Assembly: GCF_001575205.1 (NCBI RefSeq)
Contig: NZ_LSRE01000014.1
Location: 53,587 to 117,586 of the forward strand
Direction: 5' to 3'
Source of the DNA: Tsukamurella pseudospumae
Lineage (GTDB): Bacteria > Actinomycetota > Actinomycetes > Mycobacteriales > Mycobacteriaceae
DNA: 64,000 nt
In this document: in pieces, positions 16,702 through 25,547 of the stretch
How positions within the stretch are numbered: position 1 is the first letter of the stretch
Layout: each line of letters starts with the position of its first letter
Translations under genes and position numbers: made by a program
The notes under the pieces: generated by a model
Seen by the model: the letters and a program-made list of their open reading frames with translations, nothing else
Told to the model about the DNA's origin: nothing
Database searches by the model: none

Positions 16702-17257
16702 GCCCGCCGGCGGCCCGGCTGATCTGATCGGCCGCCCGGTCGACGGGGCCGCGCGGCCCCAGTAGGTGGCTGACGGTCAGGCGGACGAAGACCTCGACGG
16801 CACCGTCGGGCACCCGGGCGGGGAGCGCCTGCGCGACTGCGGCTACGGCCCGGTCGAGCACCGCCGACGGGTCCGTGGTGAGCAGCGGGAGCAGGTCGGC
16901 ATCGCCGCGGTCACCCGCGAGAATGGACTTGAGCAGCGCATTGTCCGCGCCGTACTCGAGGGCGAAGGTCGCGGCGGCCGCCAAGCCCGCGCGGAGGTCG
17001 TCGGGGTGCTCGCCGAGCCGGGCGACGACGCCGGCGAGATAGTCGTCCGTCTCCCGGGCGATGAGCGCGCGGGCCACCTCGTCGCGGGCGCCGACGGCCT
17101 TGTAGAGCGCCGTGCGGCTGACCCCGACCCGTTTGGCGATGAGCGACATGTTCACCGCGCCCCAGCCCTCGTCGTGGACCAGGTCGCGGGTGGCGTCCAG
17201 TGCGCGGTCGCGCAGTAACTGCTTGACCTCGACCTGGAAGCTCGCGGGGGCGCTCAT
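16685..17257 (-). CDS. TetR-family transcriptional regulator, divergent from the ChoD-like gene
   Basis: 190 residues from ATG 17257; ATG 17272 would add five residues. The DNA-binding domain reads GAVNMSLIAKRVGVSRTALYKAVGARDEVARALI, a clear TetR helix-turn-helix. The C-terminal ligand domain is generic. It is divergent from the GMC oxidoreductase gene with a ~130-bp shared promoter region, the classic local-regulator arrangement, so it probably controls that oxidase. The ligand is unknown. Its 3' end overlaps the preceding plus-strand gene tail-to-tail. Confidence 0.85.
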   Translation of the reverse strand: MSAPASFQVEVKQLLRDRALDATRDLVHDEGWGAVNMSLIAKRVGVSRTALYKAVGARDEVARALIARETDDYLAGVVARLGEHPDDLRAGLAAAATFALEYGADNALLKSILAGDRGDADLLPLLTTDPSAVLDRAVAAVAQALPARVPDGAVEVFVRLTVSHLLGPRGPVDRAADQISRAAGGLIPPS

Positions 17258-17295
17258 GCCGACAGCGTACATCCTGGCTCAGTCTGTGCGCATGG

Positions 17296-17322
17296 TTGAC
17301 AGATCGGCATGATGTGTAATCA
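17296..17322 (+). promoter_or_regulatory. Possible promoter of the ChoD-like gene
   Basis: A consensus TTGACA at 17296-17301 is followed after 15 bp by TAATCA. The next bases include TAGAACACG, which resembles one half of a KstR-type operator, and an imperfect GTGT...ACAC symmetry spans 17314-17332. The -10 spacing is short, so the exact promoter is uncertain. Confidence 0.35.
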
Positions 17323-17389
17323 AATAGAACACGACAGTGATTCATGTCACCCGGCGACCGCCCTGCCGTGGAGACCGAAGGAGACCGCC

Positions 17390-19135
17390 ATGTCCAGCTC
17401 AGCCACCCCCGCGCACGCCGATACCACCGACTACGACGTGCTCGTCATCGGATCCGGCTTCGGTGGATCCGTCACCGCCCTGCGCCTCACGGAGAAGGGC
17501 TATCGCGTCGGCGTGCTCGAGGCGGGCCGGCGGTTCGCGGACGAGGACTTCGCCAAGACCAGCTGGGACCTGCGCAAATTCGTCTGGATGCCGGCGCTCG
17601 GCCTGTACGGCATTCAGCGGATCCACATGCTGCGCGACTGCCTGATCCTGGCCGGGGCCGGCGTGGGCGGCGGATCGCTGAACTACGCGAACACGTTGTA
17701 CAAGCCCCCGGCCTCGTTCTTCGAGGACGATCAGTGGGCGGGTATCACCGACTGGTTCGACGAGCTCTCGCCGTACTACGACCAGGGGCGCCGCATGCTC
17801 GGCGTGGTCCAGAACCCGCACATGACGCCGGCCGACGAGATCGTCAAGCAGGTCGCCGATGACATGGGTGCGGGCGACACCTTCATCCAAACCCCCGTGG
17901 GTGTGTACTTCGGGGAGCCCGGCAAGACCGTTCCGGATCCCTTCTTCGGCGGCGCCGGCCCGGACCGCACCGGCTGCATCGAGTGCGGCGAGTGCATGAC
18001 CGGCTGTCGGTGGGGCGCCAAGAACACGCTGGTCAAGAACTACCTGGGGCTCGCGGAACGGGCCGGCGCGCAGGTGCATCCGCTCACGACGGTGACCGAC
18101 GTGACCCAGCTGGTCGACGGCACCTGGGCGGTGTCGACGGTCCGCTCCGGTGCCAAGGTCCGCAAGCGTCGTCGAACCTACACGGCGCAGCACGTCGTCT
18201 TCGCGGCCGGCACGTGGGGCACGCAGCAGTTGCTGCACCGGCTGCGCGACACCGGGGCGCTGCCTCAGCTGTCAGACCAGGTCGGCGTGCTCACCCGGAC
18301 GAACTCCGAGTCGATCCTCTCCGCGGTGCGGATGACCGTCGACAAGGAGCTGGACCTCACGCGCGGCGTGGCGATCACCAGCTCCTTCCATCCGAGCAGC
18401 GACACCCACGTCGAGCCGGTGCGCTACGGCAAGGGCTCGAACGCGATGGGCATGCTGCAGACGCTGATGACCGACGGCGGCGGCCGCGTGCCGCGCTGGC
18501 TGAAGTTCCTCGGCACCGTCGTGCGGCACCCGCTCGAGTTCCTGCGCGTGCTGTTCGTGAACGGTTGGAGCGAGCGGACGATCATCGCGCTCGTCATGCA
18601 GAACCTCGACAACTCGATCACGACGTTCACCAAGCGCGGCCTGTTCGGCCGGAAGATGTCGTCGCGCCAGGGCCACGGGGAGCCGAACCCCACGTGGATC
18701 CCGTTGGGCAACGAGGCGACCCGACGGATCGCCGACAAGATCGACGGTGCCGCCGCCGGTACCTGGGGCGAGGTCTTCAACATCCCCATGACCGCGCACT
18801 TCCTCGGCGGATGCGCCATCGGTGAGGACCGGTCCACCGGCGTCATCGATGCCTACCACCGCGTGCACGGCTACCCGACGCTGAGCGTCGTCGACGGCTC
18901 CGCCGTGTCCGCGAATCTCGGCGTGAACCCGTCGCTGACCATCACGGCGCAGGCCGAGCGGGCGGCGGCGTTGTGGCCCAACAAGGGCGAGGTCGACACC
19001 CGCGCGCCGCAGGGTGAGCCGTACCGTCGCATCGCGCCCGTCGAGCCGCGACGGCCGGCCGTGCCGGCGAGCGCACCCGGTGCGCTGCGGCTGCCGATCG
19101 TCGAGATCCGCCGGGGCGATCGGGTCATCGGCTAG
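17390..19135 (+). CDS. choD: GMC-family oxidoreductase, ChoD-type (putative cholesterol oxidase)
   Basis: 581 residues from ATG 17390 (GAAGGAG upstream). The FAD-binding motif IGSGFGGSVTALRLTEKGYR starts near residue 20. LAGAGVGGGSLNYANTLY follows, and a cluster Cys196-x2-Cys199-x2-Cys202-x3-Cys206 in TGCIECGECMTGC suggests a bound iron-sulphur cluster. The C-terminal GMC region contains FNIPMTAHFLGGCAIG and SANLGVNPSLTI. By recall it is close to M. tuberculosis ChoD (Rv3409c) throughout. ChoD proteins are called cholesterol oxidases, but their physiological substrate is debated, so the function is tentative while the family is secure. Confidence 0.85.
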   Translation: MSSSATPAHADTTDYDVLVIGSGFGGSVTALRLTEKGYRVGVLEAGRRFADEDFAKTSWDLRKFVWMPALGLYGIQRIHMLRDCLILAGAGVGGGSLNYANTLYKPPASFFEDDQWAGITDWFDELSPYYDQGRRMLGVVQNPHMTPADEIVKQVADDMGAGDTFIQTPVGVYFGEPGKTVPDPFFGGAGPDRTGCIECGECMTGCRWGAKNTLVKNYLGLAERAGAQVHPLTTVTDVTQLVDGTWAVSTVRSGAKVRKRRRTYTAQHVVFAAGTWGTQQLLHRLRDTGALPQLSDQVGVLTRTNSESILSAVRMTVDKELDLTRGVAITSSFHPSSDTHVEPVRYGKGSNAMGMLQTLMTDGGGRVPRWLKFLGTVVRHPLEFLRVLFVNGWSERTIIALVMQNLDNSITTFTKRGLFGRKMSSRQGHGEPNPTWIPLGNEATRRIADKIDGAAAGTWGEVFNIPMTAHFLGGCAIGEDRSTGVIDAYHRVHGYPTLSVVDGSAVSANLGVNPSLTITAQAERAAALWPNKGEVDTRAPQGEPYRRIAPVEPRRPAVPASAPGALRLPIVEIRRGDRVIG

Positions 19136-19238
19136 CGCGACCCGCCGTCGCCCGTCGCTCGTCACCTGCTCCGCCGAAGTCGAATCGAGGTGAGCGACGC
19201 GGCCGCATCCTCCGCGCCGCCGCTCTCGATGAGAATTC

Positions 19239-19742
19239 CTAGACCCGTGTCCGCCCGCGATGTCGCCGGGAGCGCACCATGTCGATGATGTCGGCCAATA
19301 CGGTGTCCCAGTCGTACGTCACGTCGCTGTAGTCGATGCGCAGCACGTGGTAGCCGCCGATCGTCGACTTCCGGTCCCGGCGTGCGTCCACCTTGCGCTG
19401 CTCGCCGTTGTGGTAGCGGTCGCTGTCGCATTCGACGATCAGGCGGTCGCCGACCAGGAGGTCCGCCGTGCCGACCTCTGCGATGGTCACCTGGCTGCGG
19501 ACCTGGATGTTGGCCGGCCGCAGACGGTGCCGGGTCACCGACTCGGTGCCCGACTGCGCCGCGGGGTCGAGACCGTTCAACAGTCGCTGCACGCGCTGCG
19601 GAGCGCCGTCGAAGACCTCCCGGAGCTCCTGCTCGGTGTGCGGTTCGGTCATCCGGAGCACGGAGTCGAAGAGCGCGACGAGGTAGTAGTCCTCGCGGAC
19701 GCAGTGGGCGGCGCATTGCAGCGCGATTCCGGGCGGCGATCT
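19239..19742 (-). pseudogene. Broken DUF559-family nuclease-domain gene
   Basis: The minus strand from 19661 encodes a typical DUF559 C-terminus: TADLLVGDRLIVECDSDRYH, then DRKSTIGGYHVLRIDYSDV. Family-like sequence continues upstream in the same frame to about 19742 (IALQCAAHCVREDYYLVALF), but without a start, and an in-frame TGA lies just beyond. The preceding stretch (GMHELIPEIAA) is in another frame, consistent with a single frameshift and loss of the N-terminal domain. An ORF of about 140 codons could in principle be translated from 19661. It is the second DUF559 locus in the window, and unlike that at 8012 it has no flanking repeats. Confidence 0.55.
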
Positions 19743-19942
19743 CGGGAATCAGTTCGTGCATGCCCTGATCCTCGCCGCCGATGAGCAGCGGAGCGCAGCC
19801 GAAACCGGTGTGCTGTGGAGAGAAGAAGTTATGTACCCAAAGATGTGGATGGGTCGGCGCCACGAATTCCATCCAGGGAGGCGAGGCGACAAATAGTGCC
19901 GCGCCGAGTAGATCGATCGAATCGTCGGAACGGGCCGGACGG

Positions 19943-20422
19943 CTACGGTCGCCAGGCGAGGTGGGTGTCGCCGCGAAGGGCGGCGAGGCCGCGGTGCACG
20001 CGCTCGGTCTGCCGGACGGACATCGGCGGCAGCGCGTTCGGGGCGAACCAGGCGATCTCCAGGGATTCGTCGTCGGCGACGTGCGCCTCGCCGGAGACGT
20101 ACCGGCACAGGAACAAGATCGTGAGGTACTGCGCCGCATCGCCGTTCGGGTAGCGAACCGGCTCGTCGGTGCGCAGCGCGAGCAGGTCGACTACCTCCGC
20201 CTCGACGCCCGCCTCCTCCCGTATCTCCCGGACGATCGCCTCGGCGGGCTGCTCGCCGGGCTCGAGGATGCCGGCGATCGACGCCCACTCGCCGGTGTCG
20301 GCGCGGCGGCCCAGCAGGACCTCGCCCGCCTCGTTGACCACCACCGCCGCGACGCCGGGCAACCACAGGAGATCGGTGCCGATCTTCTCGCGGATGCTGC
20401 GCACGTACTCGGGAATGGGCAT
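19943..20422 (-). CDS. Nudix hydrolase
   Basis: 159 residues. The Nudix box GILEPGEQPAEAIVREIREE then AG occupies residues 51-73 and matches Gx5Ex7REUxEExGU exactly, so the metal-binding glutamates are present. The surroundings (VAAVVVNEAGEVLLGRRAD and NGDAAQYLTILFLCRYVSGE) fit the ADP-ribose/NADH-pyrophosphatase-like or MutT-like small Nudix proteins. The substrate cannot be assigned. It is divergent from the serine hydrolase gene, with a 39-bp gap. Confidence 0.9.
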   Translation of the reverse strand: MPIPEYVRSIREKIGTDLLWLPGVAAVVVNEAGEVLLGRRADTGEWASIAGILEPGEQPAEAIVREIREEAGVEAEVVDLLALRTDEPVRYPNGDAAQYLTILFLCRYVSGEAHVADDESLEIAWFAPNALPPMSVRQTERVHRGLAALRGDTHLAWRP

Positions 20423-20461
20423 GCTTGTCAGCGTACGTAACGATCCGATCGGGAGGGTGCC

Positions 20462-21607
20462 GTGCTGCAGGAACTGCTCGAGCGGGAGGTGGCCCAGGGG
20501 CTTCCGGGCGCCGTGGCCGCGTTCGGCGATCCGACGGACCTGGAGGTCGCCGTCGCCGGCGAGCGGGCGCCGGGCGTCGCGATGTCCCGGGACACGGTCT
20601 TCCGCATCGCCTCGATCGGCAAGCCGATCCTCGCCGCTACCGCGCTCGTGCACGTCGAGCGGGGCACCGTCGGCCTCGACGACCCGGTGTCCCGGTGGCT
20701 CCCGGAGCTCGCCGAGCCGCGCGTGCTGCGAGACTCGAGCGGCCCGCTCGACGACACCGTGCCAGCCGTCCGGCCGATCACCGTGCGGCACCTGATGTCC
20801 TTCACCGGCGGACTCGGGATGATCTCCGATTTCTCCGCGCCGCTGATGGCATCCCTGTTGGGCGACCTGCACCAGGGGCCGGCGGACCCGCTCGGTACCC
20901 CGCCGCCCGATGAGTGGCTCGCCCGGGCCGCGCGGATCCCGCTCGCGCACCAGCCGGGGGAGGGGTGGACCTACAACACCGGCGCGGATGTTCTGGGCGT
21001 CCTGCTCGCGCGCGCCGCGGGCGGCACGCTCGGCGAGGTGCTCGACGATGCCGTCCTCGGCCCGCTCGGCATGTCCGACACCGCCTTCCGTGCCACCGAC
21101 GCGATGCGCTCGAGGCTCGGCGACGCCGTGATGAACGGTCCCGGCGGGCTCGAGGTCGTCGACCCCGCCGACGGTGCCTTCGTCCCGCCGCCGGTCTTCG
21201 AGTCCGGCGCCGGCGGCCTGCTCTCGACGCTCGACGACCTGCTCCGGTTCGGCGGGATGCTCCGCGGCGGAGGCGAGTTCGACAGTGTCCGCGTGCTCGG
21301 CGCCGAGTCCGTGGCGGCGATGACGGCAGTGCAGGTCCCGCCGCAGCCGGGCGATGTCTTCCTCGACGGCGCGGCGTGGGGCTACGGCGGGGCGGTCGAC
21401 GTGGACCGCGCTCATCCGTGGAGCGTCCCCGGCCGGTACGGCTGGGTCGGGGGCTCGGGGACGGCGCTCTACTTCTACCCGGACACGGGGCGGGTCGCCG
21501 TGTGGCTCGGGCAGCTGCAGCTGGCGGGACCCTCCGAGTTCGGCGCCATCGGGCGCTTCCTGACGGCCGCGACGGGTGAGGCGGGTGCTGGCACGAAATA
21601 CCCCTAG
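20462..21607 (+). CDS. Serine hydrolase of the beta-lactamase / class C family
   Basis: 381 residues, GTG start after GGGAGG. RIASIGKPI places the catalytic SxxK (Ser51-Lys54), and WTYNTGADVLGVLLARA contains the second-motif Tyr. A GYGGAVDV segment near the C-terminus matches the region of the third motif. There is no obvious signal peptide, so it is probably a cytoplasmic esterase or peptidase and not a secreted beta-lactamase. The stop codon lies inside the copper-responsive operator of the next gene. Confidence 0.8.
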   Translation: MLQELLEREVAQGLPGAVAAFGDPTDLEVAVAGERAPGVAMSRDTVFRIASIGKPILAATALVHVERGTVGLDDPVSRWLPELAEPRVLRDSSGPLDDTVPAVRPITVRHLMSFTGGLGMISDFSAPLMASLLGDLHQGPADPLGTPPPDEWLARAARIPLAHQPGEGWTYNTGADVLGVLLARAAGGTLGEVLDDAVLGPLGMSDTAFRATDAMRSRLGDAVMNGPGGLEVVDPADGAFVPPPVFESGAGGLLSTLDDLLRFGGMLRGGGEFDSVRVLGAESVAAMTAVQVPPQPGDVFLDGAAWGYGGAVDVDRAHPWSVPGRYGWVGGSGTALYFYPDTGRVAVWLGQLQLAGPSEFGAIGRFLTAATGEAGAGTKYP

Positions 21608-21614
21608 GGGGTAT
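21598..21614 (+). promoter_or_regulatory. CsoR-type copper operator
   Basis: ATACCCCTAGGGGGTAT is a near-perfect palindrome with the TACCC...GGGTA pattern known for CsoR repressor sites. It lies 65 bp before the copper chaperone gene and overlaps the stop codon of the serine hydrolase (TAG at 21605-21607). Known family behaviour is derepression by Cu(I). No csoR gene is visible in this window. Confidence 0.75.
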
Positions 21615-21678
21615 GATTGGTTTGACGGTGGGCCGGATCATGAGAGGTCAAAGGCCCGTCCGAGATGAGGAGTGGAAG

Positions 21679-21885
21679 ATGGCAGTGGAGAGCACCTACA
21701 CCGTGACCGGGATGACCTGCGGGCACTGCGCGGCATCGGTCCGCGAGGAGATCTCGGAGATCGGCGGCGTGACGAACGTGGACGTGAACGTCGAGACCGG
21801 CGCGGTCACCGTTGCCAGCGACGCCGAGCTGACTCGCGACGCCGTCGAGGCCGCGGTGAAGGAAGCCGGTTACACGCTGGTGTGA
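21679..21885 (+). CDS. Heavy-metal-associated domain protein, copper chaperone (CopZ-like)
   Basis: 68 residues from ATG 21679 (GAGGAGTGGAAG upstream), a complete single HMA domain. GMTCGHC gives the metal-binding Cys14 and Cys17, and the rest follows the beta-alpha-beta-beta-alpha-beta pattern with AVTVASDAELT and AAVKEAGYTLV. It should bind and deliver Cu(I) in the cytoplasm. The CsoR-type box upstream supports copper induction. No copper ATPase gene is adjacent, so its partner must be encoded elsewhere. Confidence 0.92.
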   Translation: MAVESTYTVTGMTCGHCAASVREEISEIGGVTNVDVNVETGAVTVASDAELTRDAVEAAVKEAGYTLV

Positions 21886-21908
21886 CCTCGACCGGTTACG
21901 GTTGAGGC

Positions 21909-22532
21909 ATGTCTGAGCAGGGTTTCGGGGATTTCGAGTTCGAGCGCAAGTTCTTCGTGCGCGAGGTCCCCGAGGCCGCTGCGCTCGATCCGGCGCCCAC
22001 GCTCATCGTGCAGGCGTACCTGTTCGCCGCCGACGGATACGCGGTCCGGGTGCGCGTGCAGGGGCCGGCCCCGTCGGAATTGACCGACGATCCCGGTGCG
22101 CTCATCGATGCCCTCGCGGACGCGACCACCGGCACGATGGCGGCCAAGGGGCCGGCCGTGAGTGGTACCCGCTACGAGGCCGAGCGGGAGCTCGATGCGC
22201 TGGTGGCGGGCCAGATCGTCCGCCGTGCGGAGCACGTCGTGGCCAAGGTGCGCTACTCGATGTGGCTCGGCGAGGACGGGTGGATCATCGATGACTTCCT
22301 CGGCGCCAACGCGCCGCTCGTCATGGCGGAGGTGGAGCGCGGCGGCCCCGTCGTCGACCTCGCGATCCCGGACTTCTGTGCCACCGAGGTGTCCGAGGAC
22401 GACCGGTTCCGCAACGAGTACCTCGCCCACGTGCCCTTCGGCGGCTGGGCCGATGCGTACACCCGCGAGCTCGCGCTGCTCGGACCGCGGTTCGTGCACT
22501 CCCTCGGTGAGAACCGCCTCGGCGGGGTGTAG
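21909..22532 (+). CDS. CYTH-domain protein
   Basis: 207 residues. The N-terminal FEFERKFFV is the ExExK-type entry of CYTH triphosphate-tunnel proteins, followed by alternating strands with basic and acidic residues (YAVRVRVQG, AKVRYSMWLGEDGWIIDDFLG and VMAEVERGG). Relatives include inorganic triphosphatases and thiamine triphosphatases. Which triphosphate is used here is unknown. It starts 23 bp after the copper chaperone gene and may share its transcript. Confidence 0.8.
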   Translation: MSEQGFGDFEFERKFFVREVPEAAALDPAPTLIVQAYLFAADGYAVRVRVQGPAPSELTDDPGALIDALADATTGTMAAKGPAVSGTRYEAERELDALVAGQIVRRAEHVVAKVRYSMWLGEDGWIIDDFLGANAPLVMAEVERGGPVVDLAIPDFCATEVSEDDRFRNEYLAHVPFGGWADAYTRELALLGPRFVHSLGENRLGGV

Positions 22533-22565
22533 CGGGCAGCATGCTCGATCTCCTACCCCGGGCGG

Positions 22566-22608
22566 TTGACGGACCCTGTGATAACGCTGTTAACTTAACG
22601 TCGTTATT
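22566..22608 (+). promoter_or_regulatory. Promoter and TetR-type operator of the MMPL pump gene
   Basis: TTGACG at 22566-22571 and TTAACT at 22590-22595 form a promoter with an 18-bp spacer. Overlapping the -10 is an inverted repeat: GATAACGCTGTTAA (22580) against TTAACGTCGTTATT (22595), matching at 11 of 14 positions. This is the expected site for the TetR repressor encoded after the pump gene, an inference from position and symmetry. Confidence 0.65.
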
Positions 22609-22631
22609 ACAACTCTCCGGGAGGTCGGACG

Positions 22632-24797
22632 ATGATCGACGCACTCACGCGGCTGGTCGCGCGGCGCGCGAAGGCGGTGCTGCTGCTCGCGGTGATCCTG
22701 TTGGCGGGGCTGGGCCTCGCCGGCGCCGGCGTCGCCGACAAGCTGCAGGCCGGGGGCTACGTCGACCCACAGGCCGAGGCGATGCAGACTTACAACCACA
22801 TGGCCGACGACTTCCACCGCGGCGGCCTCCCGCTCGTGCTCGCGGTGTCCGTGCCCGAGGGGCAGGAGGGCCCGGCGTCCGCCTACGGCCGTGACCTGGT
22901 CGACCGGCTCAAGGGCGACGGACGGGTCGAGAGCGTGGTCGACGGCTTCTCCGCGCCCACCCCGATGCTGCTCAGCGAGAACAAGCGCACCGTGCTCATC
23001 GTCGCCTCGATCGCGGGTGGCGAGTCGCAGGCGCCGCTCAACGCGAAGGCCATCGTCGCGAGCCTGCCCGGGGCACCGTCGCCCGTCACGATGACGCCCG
23101 GCGGTCAGGCCTACAGCTACGCACAGATCAACGACCAGTCGTCGAAGGACCTGCTCGTCGCCGAGGCGGTCGCCATCCCGATCACCTTCCTCGTGCTGGT
23201 GTGGGTGTTCGGCGGGCTTGTGGCGGCGGCCATCCCGGTCCTCATCGGCATCGCCGCGATCATCGCGACCACCGGCATCCTGCGTGCCTTCACGGCCATC
23301 ACCGATGTCTCGATCTTCGCGCTCAACCTCACCACCGCGATGGGCCTGGCGCTCGCGATCGACTACACGCTGCTCGTCCTCAGTCGCTACCGCGAGGAGG
23401 TGGCCGCAGGCGGTGACAGGCCGGAAGCGCTGCGCCGCACCATGAACACCGCCGGCCGCACGGTGATCTTCTCCGCCGTGATCGTCGGTCTCTCACTGGC
23501 CGCGATGGCGATCTTCCCGATGTACTTCCTGCGCTCGTTCGCGTACGCGGGTGTGGCGGTGGTGGTCTTCGCGGCGCTCGCCACGCTCGTCCTCACGCCC
23601 GCGATCCTCACCGTCCTCGGCGACCGGGTGGACGCCCTGAAGATCGGCCGGCGCGGGCCCGAACCCGACCCGCACGACAGCCTCTTCTACCGCTTCACCC
23701 GCGGCGTGCTGCGGCGCGCCGTTCCGGTCGGCCTGGCCCTCATCGCGCTCCTGCTGGTGCTCGGAAGCCCCTTCCTCAGCATCCATTTCGGTTTCCCCGA
23801 CGACCGCGTGCTCCCGGCCTCGGCGTCCTCGCACCAGGTGGGCGACACCATCCGCACGGACTTCGCGGAGGACGCCTCGGGCCAGGTCAGCGTGGTCCTC
23901 ACGGAGAAGGTCGACGACGGTGCCGTGGCCGACTACGCGACGCGCCTCTCGACCGTCGAGTCGACGGGCACCGTCGTCTCCTCGACCGGCACGTACCTCG
24001 GCGGGCATCGGATCGCCGACGGTGACCCGACCTCCCGGGCGTCGAACGGCACCGTCCTGGTGACGGTCTCGTCGAAGCTCGACCCGCTGACCAATGCCGC
24101 GTCGGACCAGCTCGATCGGCTGCGCGAGGTGCGCGCGCCCGCTCCGGCGTCGTTCGGCGGGTCCGCGCAGCTCAACCGCGACTCGGTCCAGTCGATCCTC
24201 GACACCCTGCCCACCGTGCTGATCGTGATCGCGGTGACCACCTTCATCCTGCTGTTCCTGCTCACCGGCAGCCTCGTACTGCCGCTGAAGGCACTGGTGA
24301 TGAACGTGATCTCACTGTCCGCGGTGTTCGGCGCCCTGGTCGCGATCTTCCAGTGGGGCTGGCTCGGCGGGCTCGACACCACGGTGACCGGCGCGATCAT
24401 CGCCAACATGCCGGTGCTGATGTTCTGCATCGCGTTCGGACTGTCGATGGACTACGAGGTGTTCCTGCTGTCCCGGATCAAGGAGTTCTGGGACCACTCG
24501 CCGACGCACGACCGCGCCGCCAACGACGAGGCCGTCGCGATGGGCATCGCCCGCACCGGCCGCGTGATCACTGCTGCGGCGCTGCTGATGGCGATCGTGT
24601 TCGCGGCCATCGGATTCGCGGGTGTGTCGTTCATGAAGATGTTCGGCGTGGGCATGATGATCGCGGTCCTGTTGGACGCCACCCTGATCCGCATGCTGCT
24701 GGTGCCCGCGTTCATGCGGGTGGCGGGTACGTGGAACTGGTGGGCGGCCGCCCCGCTGAAGCGCCTGTACGACCGCGTCGGTCTGCGAGAATCGTAG
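22632..24797 (+). CDS. MMPL-family RND transporter
   Basis: 721 residues with two similar halves. Each half has a hydrophobic N-terminal helix, a ~150-residue periplasmic domain and a five- to six-helix bundle. The characteristic transmembrane motifs are ALAIDYTLLVLSRYREE in the first half and GLSMDYEVFLLSRIKE in the second, each carrying the Asp-Tyr pair of proton-relay helices. MMPL proteins export lipids or hydrophobic compounds, and this length matches the drug/lipid-type ActII-3 relatives. The gene for a TetR regulator follows after 3 bp, suggesting substrate-induced autoregulated export. Confidence 0.9.
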   Translation: MIDALTRLVARRAKAVLLLAVILLAGLGLAGAGVADKLQAGGYVDPQAEAMQTYNHMADDFHRGGLPLVLAVSVPEGQEGPASAYGRDLVDRLKGDGRVESVVDGFSAPTPMLLSENKRTVLIVASIAGGESQAPLNAKAIVASLPGAPSPVTMTPGGQAYSYAQINDQSSKDLLVAEAVAIPITFLVLVWVFGGLVAAAIPVLIGIAAIIATTGILRAFTAITDVSIFALNLTTAMGLALAIDYTLLVLSRYREEVAAGGDRPEALRRTMNTAGRTVIFSAVIVGLSLAAMAIFPMYFLRSFAYAGVAVVVFAALATLVLTPAILTVLGDRVDALKIGRRGPEPDPHDSLFYRFTRGVLRRAVPVGLALIALLLVLGSPFLSIHFGFPDDRVLPASASSHQVGDTIRTDFAEDASGQVSVVLTEKVDDGAVADYATRLSTVESTGTVVSSTGTYLGGHRIADGDPTSRASNGTVLVTVSSKLDPLTNAASDQLDRLREVRAPAPASFGGSAQLNRDSVQSILDTLPTVLIVIAVTTFILLFLLTGSLVLPLKALVMNVISLSAVFGALVAIFQWGWLGGLDTTVTGAIIANMPVLMFCIAFGLSMDYEVFLLSRIKEFWDHSPTHDRAANDEAVAMGIARTGRVITAAALLMAIVFAAIGFAGVSFMKMFGVGMMIAVLLDATLIRMLLVPAFMRVAGTWNWWAAAPLKRLYDRVGLRES

Positions 24798-24800
24798 GCC

Positions 24801-25478
24801 ATGGCAGAGGAGCGACGGCGGCGCAGCAAACGCGGGGACGGTGACCGTCTCGGTGCCGACATCCTCGACGCCGCCACGGAACTGCTCGTCGAGACCGGCA
24901 GCGCCGAGGCGGTCTCCATTCGCGCGGTGGCGCAACGGGTCGGGGTCACGCCACCGTCGATCTACCTGCACTACGCGGACAAGGGCGCGCTCCTGGACGC
25001 CGTCGTCGGGCGGTACTTGGAGCAGCTCGACGATGCCCTCCGCGCGGCCGACGCAGGCGCCGTCACGCCGCTCGAAGCGGCGCGCGCGCAGGGACTCGAG
25101 TTCGTGCGCTTCGCGGTGGAGAACCCCGAGCAGTACCGGCTGGCGATGATGGACCCGTCGGACTCCGCCTCCGACGTGGACGTCGTGCTGAACAACGCCG
25201 CGTTCAGCCACCTGGAGGAGACGGTGCGCCGCCTCCAGGACGTGGGCTTCTACCCGCCGGGCGACCCGCGCCCGATCGCGCTGCGCATGCTGACGATCGT
25301 GCACGGCGTGGCGTCCCTGATGGTGGCGAAACCCTTCCTGCCCTTCGGGGACGAGTTCGAGTACGCCGACGCCGTGATCAGCGGTGCCTGCCTGGGGCTG
25401 GCCCTCACCGCCGGGATGACCGAGCCGCCCGACGGTGCCGAGGCCCTCCAGTTGGTGCGCGATCTGCGCGGGGATTGA
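24801..25478 (+). CDS. TetR-family regulator of the MMPL pump
   Basis: 225 residues, starting 3 bp after the pump gene stop. The DNA-binding domain contains VSIRAVAQRVGVTPPSIYLHYADKGALLDAVV. The C-terminal region (LEFVRFAVENPEQYRLAMM) matches the WHG-type ligand domain of one TetR branch. It is co-transcribed with the pump and most likely represses the operon through the inverted repeat at 22580-22608. Confidence 0.9.
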   Translation: MAEERRRRSKRGDGDRLGADILDAATELLVETGSAEAVSIRAVAQRVGVTPPSIYLHYADKGALLDAVVGRYLEQLDDALRAADAGAVTPLEAARAQGLEFVRFAVENPEQYRLAMMDPSDSASDVDVVLNNAAFSHLEETVRRLQDVGFYPPGDPRPIALRMLTIVHGVASLMVAKPFLPFGDEFEYADAVISGACLGLALTAGMTEPPDGAEALQLVRDLRGD

Positions 25479-25547
25479 ACCGCGGTGCAAGCGCATCCCA
25501 AGCCCGGAGGTCCACACTGGAACGGACGGCACGGCGAAGGAGTAGGC

